In this document: positions 8,709 to 16,540 of the stretch, piece by piece
Layout of the letters: every line of letters begins with the position of its first letter
Numbering within the stretch: position 1 is the stretch's first letter
Assembly: GCA_043813955.1 (NCBI GenBank)
Contig: JBDRKN010000008.1
Coordinates: forward strand, 1-48,380
Source: JBDRKN01 sp043813955
Lineage (GTDB): Bacteria > Patescibacteriota > Patescibacteriia > Patescibacteriales > Patescibacteriaceae
Direction: 5' to 3'
DNA: 48,380 bases
Notes under the pieces: model-generated
Seen by the model: the letters and a program-made list of their open reading frames with translations, nothing else
The model's database searches: none
What the model was told of the DNA's origin: nothing
Made by a program: the position numbers and the translations under genes

Positions 8709-9845
8709 ATGTTTAAAAGATTTGGTTTAACAATAATTAGCCTATTTTTTTTATGTCTGCCAATGTTTGCCCTGGCTAATGAAGAGAAAGTAGATATTTA
8801 TTTGTTTTGGGCAGAAGGCTGTCCCCATTGTTCTGATGAAAAAGAATTTTTAAATGATTTGTCTAAGAATAAAGAATACAAGAATGTTTTAGAGCTTCAT
8901 TATTATAATATGAGCGAGCAGGGCAGCTTGCAGGCCCTTAAGATGTTTGCCCAAAAATTGGATTTTAAAGTTTCTGGTGTTCCAGTTACTGTTATTAAAG
9001 ATTGGTATACTATTGGGTTTAATAATGATGATACTACTGGGGAGGAAATAAAAGAACAGATTAATAATTTATTAAATAATTCTGATCCTTCTGATGAAGA
9101 CAATATTAATTTGCCATTAGTTGGATCAATTGATTTAAAATCCTGGTCATTGCCAGCGCTGACTATACTTATCGGATTTCTTGACGGATTTAATCCATGC
9201 GCAATGTGGGCCTTGCTGTTTTTAATCAGCTTGTTGCTTGGTATGAAAAACACTAGGAGGATGTGGCTGCTTGGTTCAGTCTTTATAATCGCTTCAGCTC
9301 TAGTTTATTTTATATTCATGGCTGCATGGCTTAACTTTATTTTATTCATAGGCTTGGTAATCTGGTTTAGAATTTTGATTGCTGCAGTATCTTTGGCTGG
9401 CGGAGGATTAAATTTAAGAAAATTTTGGAAAAATAGGGGTGGCGGATGCGAAATAGCAGAAAAAGAAAAAAAGCAAAAAACCTTTGCTAGATTAAAAGAA
9501 GTTGTTAGAAAAAAACAATTATGGCTTGCTTTAGTTGGAATTATTGCTTTAGCCTTTACGGTTAATTTAGTAGAATTGATTTGTTCTGCTGGCTTGCCGG
9601 CTGTTTATACGCAAATACTAGCAATGAATGATTTATCTGTTTTACAATACTATGGCTACATTTCTTTATATATATTTTTTTTCATGCTTGATGACTTATT
9701 TATCTTTTTTATAGCAATGACCACATTGCGCTTGACTGGAATTAGCACTAAGTATTCTAGATGGTCAAGCTTGATTGGAGGCATTTTAATGATTATTATC
9801 GGCCTGCTTTTGCTGTTCAAGCATGAGTGGCTGATGTTAGGATAA
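8709..9845 (+). CDS. Thioredoxin-like domain fused to DsbD/CcdA-like membrane domain
   Basis: ATG 8709 is preferred over the in-frame 8685 because it starts a clean signal peptide (residues 1-23, ending ALA) and lies 1 nt after the thioredoxin stop. An exported thioredoxin-like domain follows with FWAEGCPHC (C38, C41) and the cis-Pro segment SGVPVTV. The C-terminal two thirds hold about six hydrophobic helices with GFNPCAMW and ELICSAGLPAVYTQ, each carrying one cysteine. These two cysteines match the pair that moves electrons through CcdA/DsbD-type proteins. The probable role is passing reducing power from cytoplasmic thioredoxin (the gene upstream) to the extracytoplasmic domain. Family assignment is strong, substrate unknown. 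Confidence 0.85.
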   Translation: MFKRFGLTIISLFFLCLPMFALANEEKVDIYLFWAEGCPHCSDEKEFLNDLSKNKEYKNVLELHYYNMSEQGSLQALKMFAQKLDFKVSGVPVTVIKDWYTIGFNNDDTTGEEIKEQINNLLNNSDPSDEDNINLPLVGSIDLKSWSLPALTILIGFLDGFNPCAMWALLFLISLLLGMKNTRRMWLLGSVFIIASALVYFIFMAAWLNFILFIGLVIWFRILIAAVSLAGGGLNLRKFWKNRGGGCEIAEKEKKQKTFARLKEVVRKKQLWLALVGIIALAFTVNLVELICSAGLPAVYTQILAMNDLSVLQYYGYISLYIFFFMLDDLFIFFIAMTTLRLTGISTKYSRWSSLIGGILMIIIGLLLLFKHEWLMLG

Positions 9846-10693
9846 GAAAAAACAGCCCTAATGAAGGCTGTTTTTTTGTATAAATTATTTCTTTTTGGCC
9901 TGCCTCTTTTCCTATTAGATTTTTTATTCTCTTTCTGCAGAATCTGAGTAGCTTGTTTAAGAGTTTTTTGAATTTTAACCATATCCTTGGTGATTTCTTT
10001 TTTCTGCTCTTCTTCTTGTTTCTCTTCTTTTTTCTTTTCTTCTTTCTTTACTTTTATTGTAATAACATTTTTTATTTCATAAAAATCCATTATAGAGAAA
10101 ACAATTAATGAAGCAAATGTAATTCCCAAAAGGTTGAGGGAGAATAGGCTGACTGACTTAACAATGAGGACCCAGTTGAAAAATGAAATGCCAATTCCGA
10201 AGATAGCCAAAGGCGGTATTAATGAAACAGCAATAGCCACGCCTGGAAGGATATCTGACATGCTTGGACGGCTTGAAGCATATGCAGCGGCTATGCCTGA
10301 TAAGAAAGCTATTATAAAATAGATTAGGGAATGATCAGCTACGGCCATTATTTCAATAGTCAGCTGCCTGTCAATCATTATGAATGAGATAAAAATTGAG
10401 ATGGTTATTATAGTAAGTATTGTCTGTATAATTATCCAGATTGAATTGCGCATCAGCTTGTAATCACTGACTACCACTCCCATGCCTAAGCTTAGAATAG
10501 GATATAGGACTGGAGCAATCAACATGCCGCCAATAACAATAGTTTGATTGCCGATTAGCAGGCCTAATGTAACAATAATCGTAGAAATGCCCAGCATTAA
10601 AAAGAAGCCAATATTTGGGCTGCTGGCCTCAAATAGCTTATTGAAAAATTTCTTTTTATCTTCTTTGGTAATTTTAATTGTTTGATCTACCAT
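9656..10693 (-). CDS. DUF389 family membrane protein (3' end suspicious)
   Basis: The N-terminal 200 residues show the DUF389 pattern: about six membrane helices with IGGMLIAPVLYPILSLGMG, IAFLSGIAAAYASSRP and LPGVAIAVSLIPPLAIFGIG. A highly charged Lys/Glu-rich coiled tail follows, ending in an RGRPKR AT-hook-like motif. The open frame then continues about 76 residues antisense to the convergent DsbD-like gene and straight through the shared terminator. A TAA at 9885-9887 in the +1 frame, just after an A5 run, is the likely authentic stop, so a 1-nt frameshift or sequencing error is probable and the real gene may be about 9885-10693. Function of DUF389 proteins is unknown; transport has been suggested. 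Confidence 0.75.
   Translation of the reverse strand: MVDQTIKITKEDKKKFFNKLFEASSPNIGFFLMLGISTIIVTLGLLIGNQTIVIGGMLIAPVLYPILSLGMGVVVSDYKLMRNSIWIIIQTILTIITISIFISFIMIDRQLTIEIMAVADHSLIYFIIAFLSGIAAAYASSRPSMSDILPGVAIAVSLIPPLAIFGIGISFFNWVLIVKSVSLFSLNLLGITFASLIVFSIMDFYEIKNVITIKVKKEEKKKEEKQEEEQKKEITKDMVKIQKTLKQATQILQKENKKSNRKRGRPKRNNLYKKTAFIRAVFSYPNISHSCLNSKSRPIIIIKMPPIKLDHLEYLVLIPVKRNVVIAIKKINKSSSMKKNIYKEM
9847..9877. terminator. Bidirectional terminator between convergent genes
   Basis: AACAGCC and GGCTGTT, extended by A and T runs to 11 bp, close an 8-nt loop and end in seven Ts. It serves the DsbD-like gene and, on the other strand, probably the DUF389 gene. Confidence 0.85.
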
Positions 10694-10726
10694 AACTTAA
10701 ATTAACTAATTTATTTAGTTATTTAT

Positions 10727-10735
10727 ATTATAACA
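10727..10735 (-). promoter_or_regulatory. Extended -10 promoter of the DUF389 gene
   Basis: The minus strand reads TGTTATAAT, an extended -10, about 34 nt before the DUF389 start. The mscS-like gene ends 22 nt upstream of it, so the DUF389 gene need not rely on read-through. Confidence 0.5.
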
Positions 10736-10756
10736 CATTTTTAAATAAAGAGAAAA

Positions 10757-11812
10757 TTATTTTTCCAAATGGATTGTTTGTGTAGGAAAGGCCATAGCAA
10801 TCTTAGCTTTCTCAAATTCTTCCTTAATTTTAAAGTTGATTTCCTGCTGTACATCCATATACTTGGCATATTCCTGGCCTTTAACATAATAGACAATTTC
10901 GTAAATCATGGCAGAATCTCCAAATATTTTAAAATGCACTCTGTCTAATCTTGCATCTCTGGTTTTTTTTATAACCCCTGCAATAATATCTGGGATTTGC
11001 TTGGTTTTAATGAGATTAGTATTATATTCTACTCCTAATTCAAAAGCAACACGGCGTTCTGTTATTTGCTGGAAATTATTAATCCTTGCTGATGTAAGCT
11101 CCTTGTTAGATATAATCAGCTGTTCGCCTTGCATAGAAATTAGCCGCGTAGTCTTGATGCCAATTTTTTCCACTGTGCCAGAATCTTTATCCACAGTAAT
11201 AAAGTCTCCGACAATAAAAGGCTTGTCCAAATAAATAGCAAAAGAGCTGAACAGATCGCTCAAAATATTCTGCAAAGCCAGAGCTACGGCTATGCCTCCA
11301 ATACCCAGGCCTGCTATTAGAGAAGTAATGTTAACTCCAAGATTGGACAGTATCATTAGCAAGCCAAAAAACCAAAGAATAATTTTGCTGATTCCTGACA
11401 AAAGCTGTATCATAGAACGGGATTGCTTGTCAGACGTTAGTTTTTTATTAACAACATGATCAATTAAAATCTGCACTGATTTTATAACCAGCCCTGTGAT
11501 CCAGATGATAAGGATGACATCAACAATTTTTTGAGTTAAGACAGTTATCTCCAGCCATTTAATGGCAAGCCAGAAAGAAAGGAAAAAATAAAACGGCGGC
11601 TTAACATTGCGAACTATTTTAATTAAAATATCATCAATGTCTGTCTTGGTTTTTTTGGCCAGCTTTTGCAAGCGGTACAGGAAAATACTTTGAAAAATTT
11701 TAAAAACAATGAGCAGAATAATTAAAATTCCAAGAGCAATGGCATAGCTTTGGAAAGTGTTGTGGAAAAATTCCAATTGCCAGTATGGCTGGCTAAAATA
11801 TTGGTCTAGCAT
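10757..11812 (-). CDS. MscS-family small-conductance mechanosensitive channel
   Basis: The 351-residue protein has several N-terminal membrane helices, then the pore-lining TM3 with GLGIGGIAVALALQN and the beta domain beginning LDKPFIVGDFITVD and EKIGIKTTRLI. These are diagnostic of MscS. It would open under membrane tension and release solutes during osmotic downshift. It is on the minus strand upstream of the DUF389 gene. I see nothing odd in the sequence. Confidence 0.92.
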   Translation of the reverse strand: MLDQYFSQPYWQLEFFHNTFQSYAIALGILIILLIVFKIFQSIFLYRLQKLAKKTKTDIDDILIKIVRNVKPPFYFFLSFWLAIKWLEITVLTQKIVDVILIIWITGLVIKSVQILIDHVVNKKLTSDKQSRSMIQLLSGISKIILWFFGLLMILSNLGVNITSLIAGLGIGGIAVALALQNILSDLFSSFAIYLDKPFIVGDFITVDKDSGTVEKIGIKTTRLISMQGEQLIISNKELTSARINNFQQITERRVAFELGVEYNTNLIKTKQIPDIIAGVIKKTRDARLDRVHFKIFGDSAMIYEIVYYVKGQEYAKYMDVQQEINFKIKEEFEKAKIAMAFPTQTIHLEK

Positions 11813-11873
11813 AAGCGTATTTTTATGTTTTATACCTTTATATTATCATCCTTTATCTAATTGAGCAAGAATG

Positions 11874-11902
11874 TAGACACACAGCTTAATTTATTGTATA
11901 AT
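11874..11902 (+). promoter_or_regulatory. Sigma-70-type promoter of the baseplate-J-like gene
   Basis: TAGACA and TATAAT are separated by 17 bp. The predicted leader is about 53 nt. Confidence 0.65.
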
Positions 11903-11929
11903 GTTAATATCATTACATAACATCTTATA

Positions 11930-11947
11930 CTGTTAAATATTTAACAG
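11930..11947 (+). promoter_or_regulatory. 18-bp perfect palindrome abutting the ribosome binding site
   Basis: CTGTTAAATATTTAACAG is a perfect 18-bp palindrome in the predicted leader. Its last two bases begin the SD-like AGAGGG (11946-11951), which ends 10 nt before the ATG. It could be a repressor operator or an mRNA fold controlling translation. Confidence 0.5.
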
Positions 11948-11961
11948 AGGGATTATTAATT

Positions 11962-13551
11962 ATGCCTAAACAAAAGAAACAACTTAATACAAAGCCTGTG
12001 AATACAGGATTTAAAACATTGAAAAAAAAGCCTGATGCAAAGCCTAAGATAAAGATTAAGCATGTAACATCAGAAAGCAAAAAAAAGAATTTAGTCAAGG
12101 GAAACGCCGTGGTGGATTTGAAAAAGAATTTTTCCGAACTTTACCATGAAGCTGATTCTTTGCTTGATGATGAAGAAGTGACTGAAAAGGAAATGGAGGA
12201 GCAGGATTCTAATTTTGACTGGGGCAATTTGCTAGAAGAAGAAGACGGTCAAAAAAAGAAAAAGAAAATTAAAAAGAAAAAAGGCCATGGCTTTAAGTTA
12301 TTTGGTTCGCGCAAGCATGATAAGTTAGACAGCAAAACAGGCAAGAAGCATCTTAAGAGCAAAAAGCTTGCTAAAAAGATAAGCAAGGATGTAATTAAGG
12401 ATTTGCCTGAGCCAGATTTGAAAAAAGGGTTTCCAATGCGCATTTATCGCAAATTAGCTGTTGGGTTTGTTCTGTTAGCAATTATTCTTATTGCAGTGAT
12501 TTTCTATTTTTCTTTTGTTAAGGCAACTATTATTATTAGCTTAAAAGAGGGTTTGGCCAAGGAGGATATTACTATAAGCGTTTATGAGCGAGGAGAAGAT
12601 TATGTTATTCCAGATAATGCAGTCCGAGGCTTGGTTAAAGAAATAGAATTAGAACATAGCAAGGCATATGACGTAACAGGGAGCGAGGTAATAGGCGAAG
12701 AAGTTACAGGCACTGTCACTATTATTAATGATTATATGAAAAATCAGCCCTTAGTAGCTACAACCAGGCTGCTTAGCTCTGATGGCAAGTTGTTCAGGCT
12801 TAAGAATTCAGTTAATGTGCCTGCCGGCAAGAGCATTACAGCAGATGTTTATGCTGACCAGCAAGGCGCTGATATGGTAGTTGGCGATGAAAGTTTTACT
12901 ATCCCAGGTTTATGGGAAGGCTTGCAGGACAAGATTTATGCTAAGAGTCAGGCTGGAGATATTACCTATAAAAAGAAATTAAAAAGAGTGCTTAAACAAG
13001 AGGATATTGATTCTGCTTTAAAGGATTTGCAGGAAATGTTAATTGAAAAAGCAAAGACAGACATTGACGATACATATAGCGAATACAATCAAAAGCTTTA
13101 TGAAATTAATCAAGAAGCTATTGAATATGAGATTGACAGCGAGATAGGCGAGGAGGTTGATAAATTTTCTATTACCATGAATGCTGTTATTATAGTCGTA
13201 GCCTTTGATGATGCCCAGGTATATGAATTTGCGCAGAAAGCAATGTCATCTAATCTTTCAGACAATAAAGAATTGTCAGGATTAAGAACAGATGAATTTA
13301 GCTATGAAATAGCTGAAATTGACTTAGAGCGCAAAATTGCTGATGTTGGAGTTGAATTTTCTGGCAGCGTAGTTCTTAAGCCAGATGCAGAATTAGTTGA
13401 TAAGAGCAAGATTATTAATATGACAAAAGAGCAGGTAGCTGATTATTTAACAAACATTGAAGATATTAAAACCTTTGATATTAAAATCAGCCCATCTTTT
13501 GTAAACAAGACCCCGAGCTTGGTTGACAGGATTAAGATAGAAATTAAATAG
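11962..13551 (+). CDS. Membrane-anchored exoprotein with baseplate-J-like region
   Basis: The first 165 residues are cytoplasmic and extremely Lys-rich. One membrane helix follows at about 167-188 (KLAVGFVLLAIILIAVIFYFSF), and the rest is extracytoplasmic. The segment from roughly 240 to 330 (VTGTVTIIND..., LFRLKNSVNVPAGKSITADVYADQQGADMVVG, FTIPGLW) matches the pattern seen in CPR proteins annotated as baseplate J-like, with a VPAG..V.V.AD..G turn. In phages this fold builds contractile-tail baseplates, but nothing else in the window looks phage-derived, so the similarity may mean only a shared fold. The gene has a good promoter and SD (AGAGGG). Confidence 0.65.
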   Translation: MPKQKKQLNTKPVNTGFKTLKKKPDAKPKIKIKHVTSESKKKNLVKGNAVVDLKKNFSELYHEADSLLDDEEVTEKEMEEQDSNFDWGNLLEEEDGQKKKKKIKKKKGHGFKLFGSRKHDKLDSKTGKKHLKSKKLAKKISKDVIKDLPEPDLKKGFPMRIYRKLAVGFVLLAIILIAVIFYFSFVKATIIISLKEGLAKEDITISVYERGEDYVIPDNAVRGLVKEIELEHSKAYDVTGSEVIGEEVTGTVTIINDYMKNQPLVATTRLLSSDGKLFRLKNSVNVPAGKSITADVYADQQGADMVVGDESFTIPGLWEGLQDKIYAKSQAGDITYKKKLKRVLKQEDIDSALKDLQEMLIEKAKTDIDDTYSEYNQKLYEINQEAIEYEIDSEIGEEVDKFSITMNAVIIVVAFDDAQVYEFAQKAMSSNLSDNKELSGLRTDEFSYEIAEIDLERKIADVGVEFSGSVVLKPDAELVDKSKIINMTKEQVADYLTNIEDIKTFDIKISPSFVNKTPSLVDRIKIEIK

Positions 13552-13580
13552 TTGCCAAAAACTAGTATATTAGATACAAT
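13552..13580 (+). promoter_or_regulatory. argS promoter
   Basis: TTGCCA and TACAAT lie 17 bp apart, beginning at the first base after the upstream stop. Transcription would begin near 13587, inside the hairpin at 13581-13606. Confidence 0.5.
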
Positions 13581-13606
13581 AAAAACAGGGTTAAAACCTT
13601 GTTTTT
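13581..13606 (+). terminator. Terminator hairpin abutting the argS start codon
   Basis: AAAAACAGGG and CCTTGTTTTT pair over 10 bp (one G-U) around a 6-nt loop. The T run touches the ATG at 13607. Read-through transcripts from upstream would form the full hairpin; transcripts from the argS promoter would not. Confidence 0.6.
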
Positions 13607-15256
13607 ATGTATAGTATGGAAGAGCTAAAATTAAATATTATTAAGCAGATAAATCAGGCTTTGGGCAAGGATTTAATTAAATCTGAGCATATTGTTTATC
13701 CGCCAGAATCCAAAATGGGTGATTTAAGCCTGCCTTGCTTTGATTTGGCCAAAGAATTATCTAAAACTCCTAATGAAGTTGCTAAGGATTTGGCTAAAAA
13801 AATTGACGCCAAGGCTGACGGCCCGTATTTGAATTTTAATATTGACAAACAAAGTTTAATATCAGAAATTTTAGCAGAGATTAATAATGAATATGGAACA
13901 AACCAGGACGGCGAGGGAAAGAAGATTATGATAGAGTATTCTAATGTTAATACGCATAAGGAATATCATGTAGGGCATTTAAGAAATATTGCATATGGCG
14001 ATGCTGTTGACCGCCTGCTGTTGACTAATGGCTATGATGCTATTCCTGTAACCTATGTTAATGACTTTGGCATTCATGTTGCTAAAACTTTATGGGCTTG
14101 GAAAAAGCGCGAACAAACAGATGCTGAAGACATGGGATATTTAATAGGCCATACTTATGTACAGGCAGTCAAGGAGCTGGAAGATAATGAATCTGGCATG
14201 ATTGAGGTTGCAGAAATAATGAAGAACATAGAATCAAGGCAGGGTGAAGACTATGAGCTATGGGAGCAGACAAGACAATGGAGTTTGGATTATTTCCAAT
14301 CTATTTATCAAAATCTTAAAGTTAAATTTGAAAGATCATATTATGAAAGCCAGTTTGTTGAAGATGGAATAAAGCTTGTGGAAGATTTGTTAAAAAAGAA
14401 TATTTTAAAAAAGAGCGAGGGCGCTGTGATAGCTGACTTAGGAGATGATTTAGGTGTTCTTGTATTTGTAAGGTCAGATGGGACAGCCCTTTATCCTGTT
14501 GCTGATTTAGCCTTAGCCGTCACAAAGCTTAAAGAAAAATTATTTAAATCAATTTATGTAGTTGATAATCGCCAGACTTTGTATTTTAAGCAATTGTTCA
14601 AAGTTTTAGAACTAATGGGGCATAAGGAAGAAATGGTTCATCTGGCATATGATTTTGTCAAGCTTCCGTCTGGAATGATGAGTTCTAGGAGCGGTAATAC
14701 TATAACTTTTAAAGAACTCTATGATCAGGTTTTAACAAAAGTGATTGAGGAAATAAAATCCAGGCATAATTGGCCAGATGATAAGGTGCAGGAGACAGCT
14801 CAAATAATGGCTATTGGAGTTTTGAAATTTGAAATGCTAAAGGTTTCATCCAGCAAGGTAATTAATTTTAATATTAAAGAAGCTTTGCGCTTTGACGGAT
14901 TTACTTCTGTTTACTTGCAATACACTAGCGCTAGAATTAATAGCATTTTGCGCAAAGAACAGCCTGATAATCCAGATTTTAGCCAGCTTACAGGAAAATT
15001 AGAGCAGAATTTGGTCTGGCATTTGGCCAAATATCCATTAGCAGTATCTATCGCAGCAAAAGATTATGAGCCGTCTCAGATTGCAAAGTATTTATTTGAT
15101 TTATCCAAGCTATTTAATGATTATTATCATCAAATACCTGTATTAAAGGCAGATAATAAGGTTAAACAGGCTAGGTTGGTTTTGATAAGCGCGATAAAGC
15201 AGGTTTTAAGCAATGGCTTGGATTTGCTTGGCATTGAAATTGTTGAAGAAATGTAG
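13607..15256 (+). CDS. argS: Arginyl-tRNA synthetase
   Basis: A class I aminoacyl-tRNA synthetase that charges tRNA-Arg. The N-terminal additional domain ends with the conserved GPYLNFNID. The HIGH-type motif is HVGHLRN near residue 122. VTYVNDFGIHVAKTLWAW and the LPSGMMSSRSGNTI region (the KMSKS-equivalent loop) follow, and the C-terminal anticodon-binding helical domain starts near FTSVYLQYTSARI. The length of 549 is normal. ATG 13607 directly follows the terminator T run; ATG 13616 is an equally possible start three codons in. Confidence 0.95.
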   Translation: MYSMEELKLNIIKQINQALGKDLIKSEHIVYPPESKMGDLSLPCFDLAKELSKTPNEVAKDLAKKIDAKADGPYLNFNIDKQSLISEILAEINNEYGTNQDGEGKKIMIEYSNVNTHKEYHVGHLRNIAYGDAVDRLLLTNGYDAIPVTYVNDFGIHVAKTLWAWKKREQTDAEDMGYLIGHTYVQAVKELEDNESGMIEVAEIMKNIESRQGEDYELWEQTRQWSLDYFQSIYQNLKVKFERSYYESQFVEDGIKLVEDLLKKNILKKSEGAVIADLGDDLGVLVFVRSDGTALYPVADLALAVTKLKEKLFKSIYVVDNRQTLYFKQLFKVLELMGHKEEMVHLAYDFVKLPSGMMSSRSGNTITFKELYDQVLTKVIEEIKSRHNWPDDKVQETAQIMAIGVLKFEMLKVSSSKVINFNIKEALRFDGFTSVYLQYTSARINSILRKEQPDNPDFSQLTGKLEQNLVWHLAKYPLAVSIAAKDYEPSQIAKYLFDLSKLFNDYYHQIPVLKADNKVKQARLVLISAIKQVLSNGLDLLGIEIVEEM

Positions 15257-15272
15257 TAAATTTTATATATAC

Positions 15273-15280
15273 AAGGAGGG
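15273..15280 (+). promoter_or_regulatory. Strong Shine-Dalgarno without a canonical start at normal spacing
   Basis: AAGGAGGG is among the best SD sequences in the window. The first ATG is 22 nt beyond it, whereas ATT codons in the same frame begin at 15282, 15285 and 15288. Confidence 0.5.
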
Positions 15281-15302
15281 AATTATTATTAAAAACAAAC
15301 CT

Positions 15303-15518
15303 ATGAATGAAAAACAAGGTTTTAAATGGATAATTTCCTTGATTATTCTGGTCATTTTGATTTTTTGTTTTTACTGGAATCAATTAAGGCCAAATCAAAT
15401 TATCCGTTCCTGTAATGAACAGGCATTAACAATTTTAGAAGAATCTGATTTCTATGACACAGTTAAGTATGAGAATATGTACACTGCTTGTCTGCGCACG
15501 AATGGTTTAGAAAAATAG
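15303..15518 (+). CDS. Small single-pass membrane protein between argS and pheS
   Basis: The 71-residue product has one hydrophobic helix (about residues 9-27, WIISLIILVILIFCFYW), then a soluble segment with two cysteines (IIRSCNEQA and YTACLRTNGL). No family is recognised. The ATG at 15303 lies 24 nt from a strong SD, AAGGAGGG (15273-15280). The SD sits at a normal distance from in-frame ATT codons at 15285 and 15288, so a non-canonical ATT start is possible and would add five or six residues. The stop lies 2 nt before pheS. Confidence 0.6.
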   Translation: MNEKQGFKWIISLIILVILIFCFYWNQLRPNQIIRSCNEQALTILEESDFYDTVKYENMYTACLRTNGLEK

Positions 15519-15520
15519 CC

Positions 15521-16540
15521 ATGGAGGATACAATTAAAAAATTAGAACAAGAGCTAGCTTCAGCTACTAGGGCTGAAGTTGTGGCTGCTTTGTGGCAAAA
15601 ATATCTTGGCAAAGACGGCAGTATTAAGCTTATGGTCAAAGAACTTGGCAGCATGTCTGATGAGGAAAGAAAAATTCGCGGTCCTGAAATTCAAGAAATG
15701 CAGAAGCGCGCCAAGGAAATGCTTGACGCCAAGCAGTCAGAATTTTCACAGTCTGATTTAGATAAGGTCTTGGAACAGCAGACTGAGAATTTAGATTTGG
15801 CCAAGCCAAAGATAGGCCATCTGCATCCAATAACCCAGACCATTCGCATGATGAATACGATATTTTTAAATATGGGATATAGCATTATGGAAGATAATGA
15901 AATTGAAACTGATGAGTATTGCTTTCAAAGACTAAATGTTCCTGTTGACCATCCAGCTCGCGATTTGCAGGATACTATCTATATTGAAGAGCCAAATTTG
16001 CTTTTGCGCACACAGACTTCTTCTATTGAAGCAAGGGTTTTGGAAAAATATGAGCCGCCTTTTAAGGTCATAGCTCCTGGCAGAGTGTATAGAAATGAAA
16101 AGGTCAATAAATCCAACCACTTTATCTTCCACCACTACCAGGGTTTTGTTGTTTTAAAAAAAGTGAGCTTAAAGGATTTATTCGGCACTTTTAATTATTT
16201 GTTTAAGCATATGTATGGAGATGATGTAGTAATCCGCTTTAGGAACAAATACTATCCAGAAGTTGAGCCAGGCGTTGGTTGTGATATGCAGTGCTTTAGC
16301 TGCAAGGGCAAGGGATGCTCTCTATGTAAGGGAGTGGGCTGGATTGAAATGGGAGGCGCTGGCATTATTCATCCAAAGGTCTTGGAAAAAGCAGGAATTG
16401 ACAAGAACAAGTGGATGGGCTTTGCTTTTGGTTTGGGCTTGGATCGCTGGGTCATGGCTAAGTATAATATTGATGATATAAGGACATTATTAGGAGGTAA
16501 TTTAGGATATAAATACTATCAAAATGAAAATACTGTATAG
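15521..16540 (+). CDS. pheS: Phenylalanyl-tRNA synthetase alpha subunit
   Basis: A class II synthetase catalytic subunit that forms an alpha2-beta2 enzyme with PheT and charges tRNA-Phe. The N-terminal coiled coil spans about 1-85, followed by IGHLHPITQTI, motif 2 (FKVIAPGRVYRNE), and motif 3 (FAFGLGLDRWVMAKY). Between motifs 2 and 3 is an insertion with four cysteines, C-x2-C...C-x2-C in CDMQCFSCKGKGCSLCKG, likely a metal knuckle seen in CPR and some other PheS. ATG 15521 is chosen; the upstream TTG at 15488 overlaps the preceding gene. The 3' end overlaps pheT by 17 nt. Confidence 0.95.
   Translation: MEDTIKKLEQELASATRAEVVAALWQKYLGKDGSIKLMVKELGSMSDEERKIRGPEIQEMQKRAKEMLDAKQSEFSQSDLDKVLEQQTENLDLAKPKIGHLHPITQTIRMMNTIFLNMGYSIMEDNEIETDEYCFQRLNVPVDHPARDLQDTIYIEEPNLLLRTQTSSIEARVLEKYEPPFKVIAPGRVYRNEKVNKSNHFIFHHYQGFVVLKKVSLKDLFGTFNYLFKHMYGDDVVIRFRNKYYPEVEPGVGCDMQCFSCKGKGCSLCKGVGWIEMGGAGIIHPKVLEKAGIDKNKWMGFAFGLGLDRWVMAKYNIDDIRTLLGGNLGYKYYQNENTV

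Noticed and set aside
11187..11195. TTATCCACA (DnaA-box-like) inside the mscS-like gene
   Set aside because: A single site in a coding sequence, explained by the codons for VDK-type residues. It does warn that such 9-mers occur by chance.
11962..13551. Phage tail or contractile injection system
   Set aside because: Only one protein with a baseplate-J-like region; no tube, sheath, spike or terminase genes nearby, and the protein is membrane-anchored.
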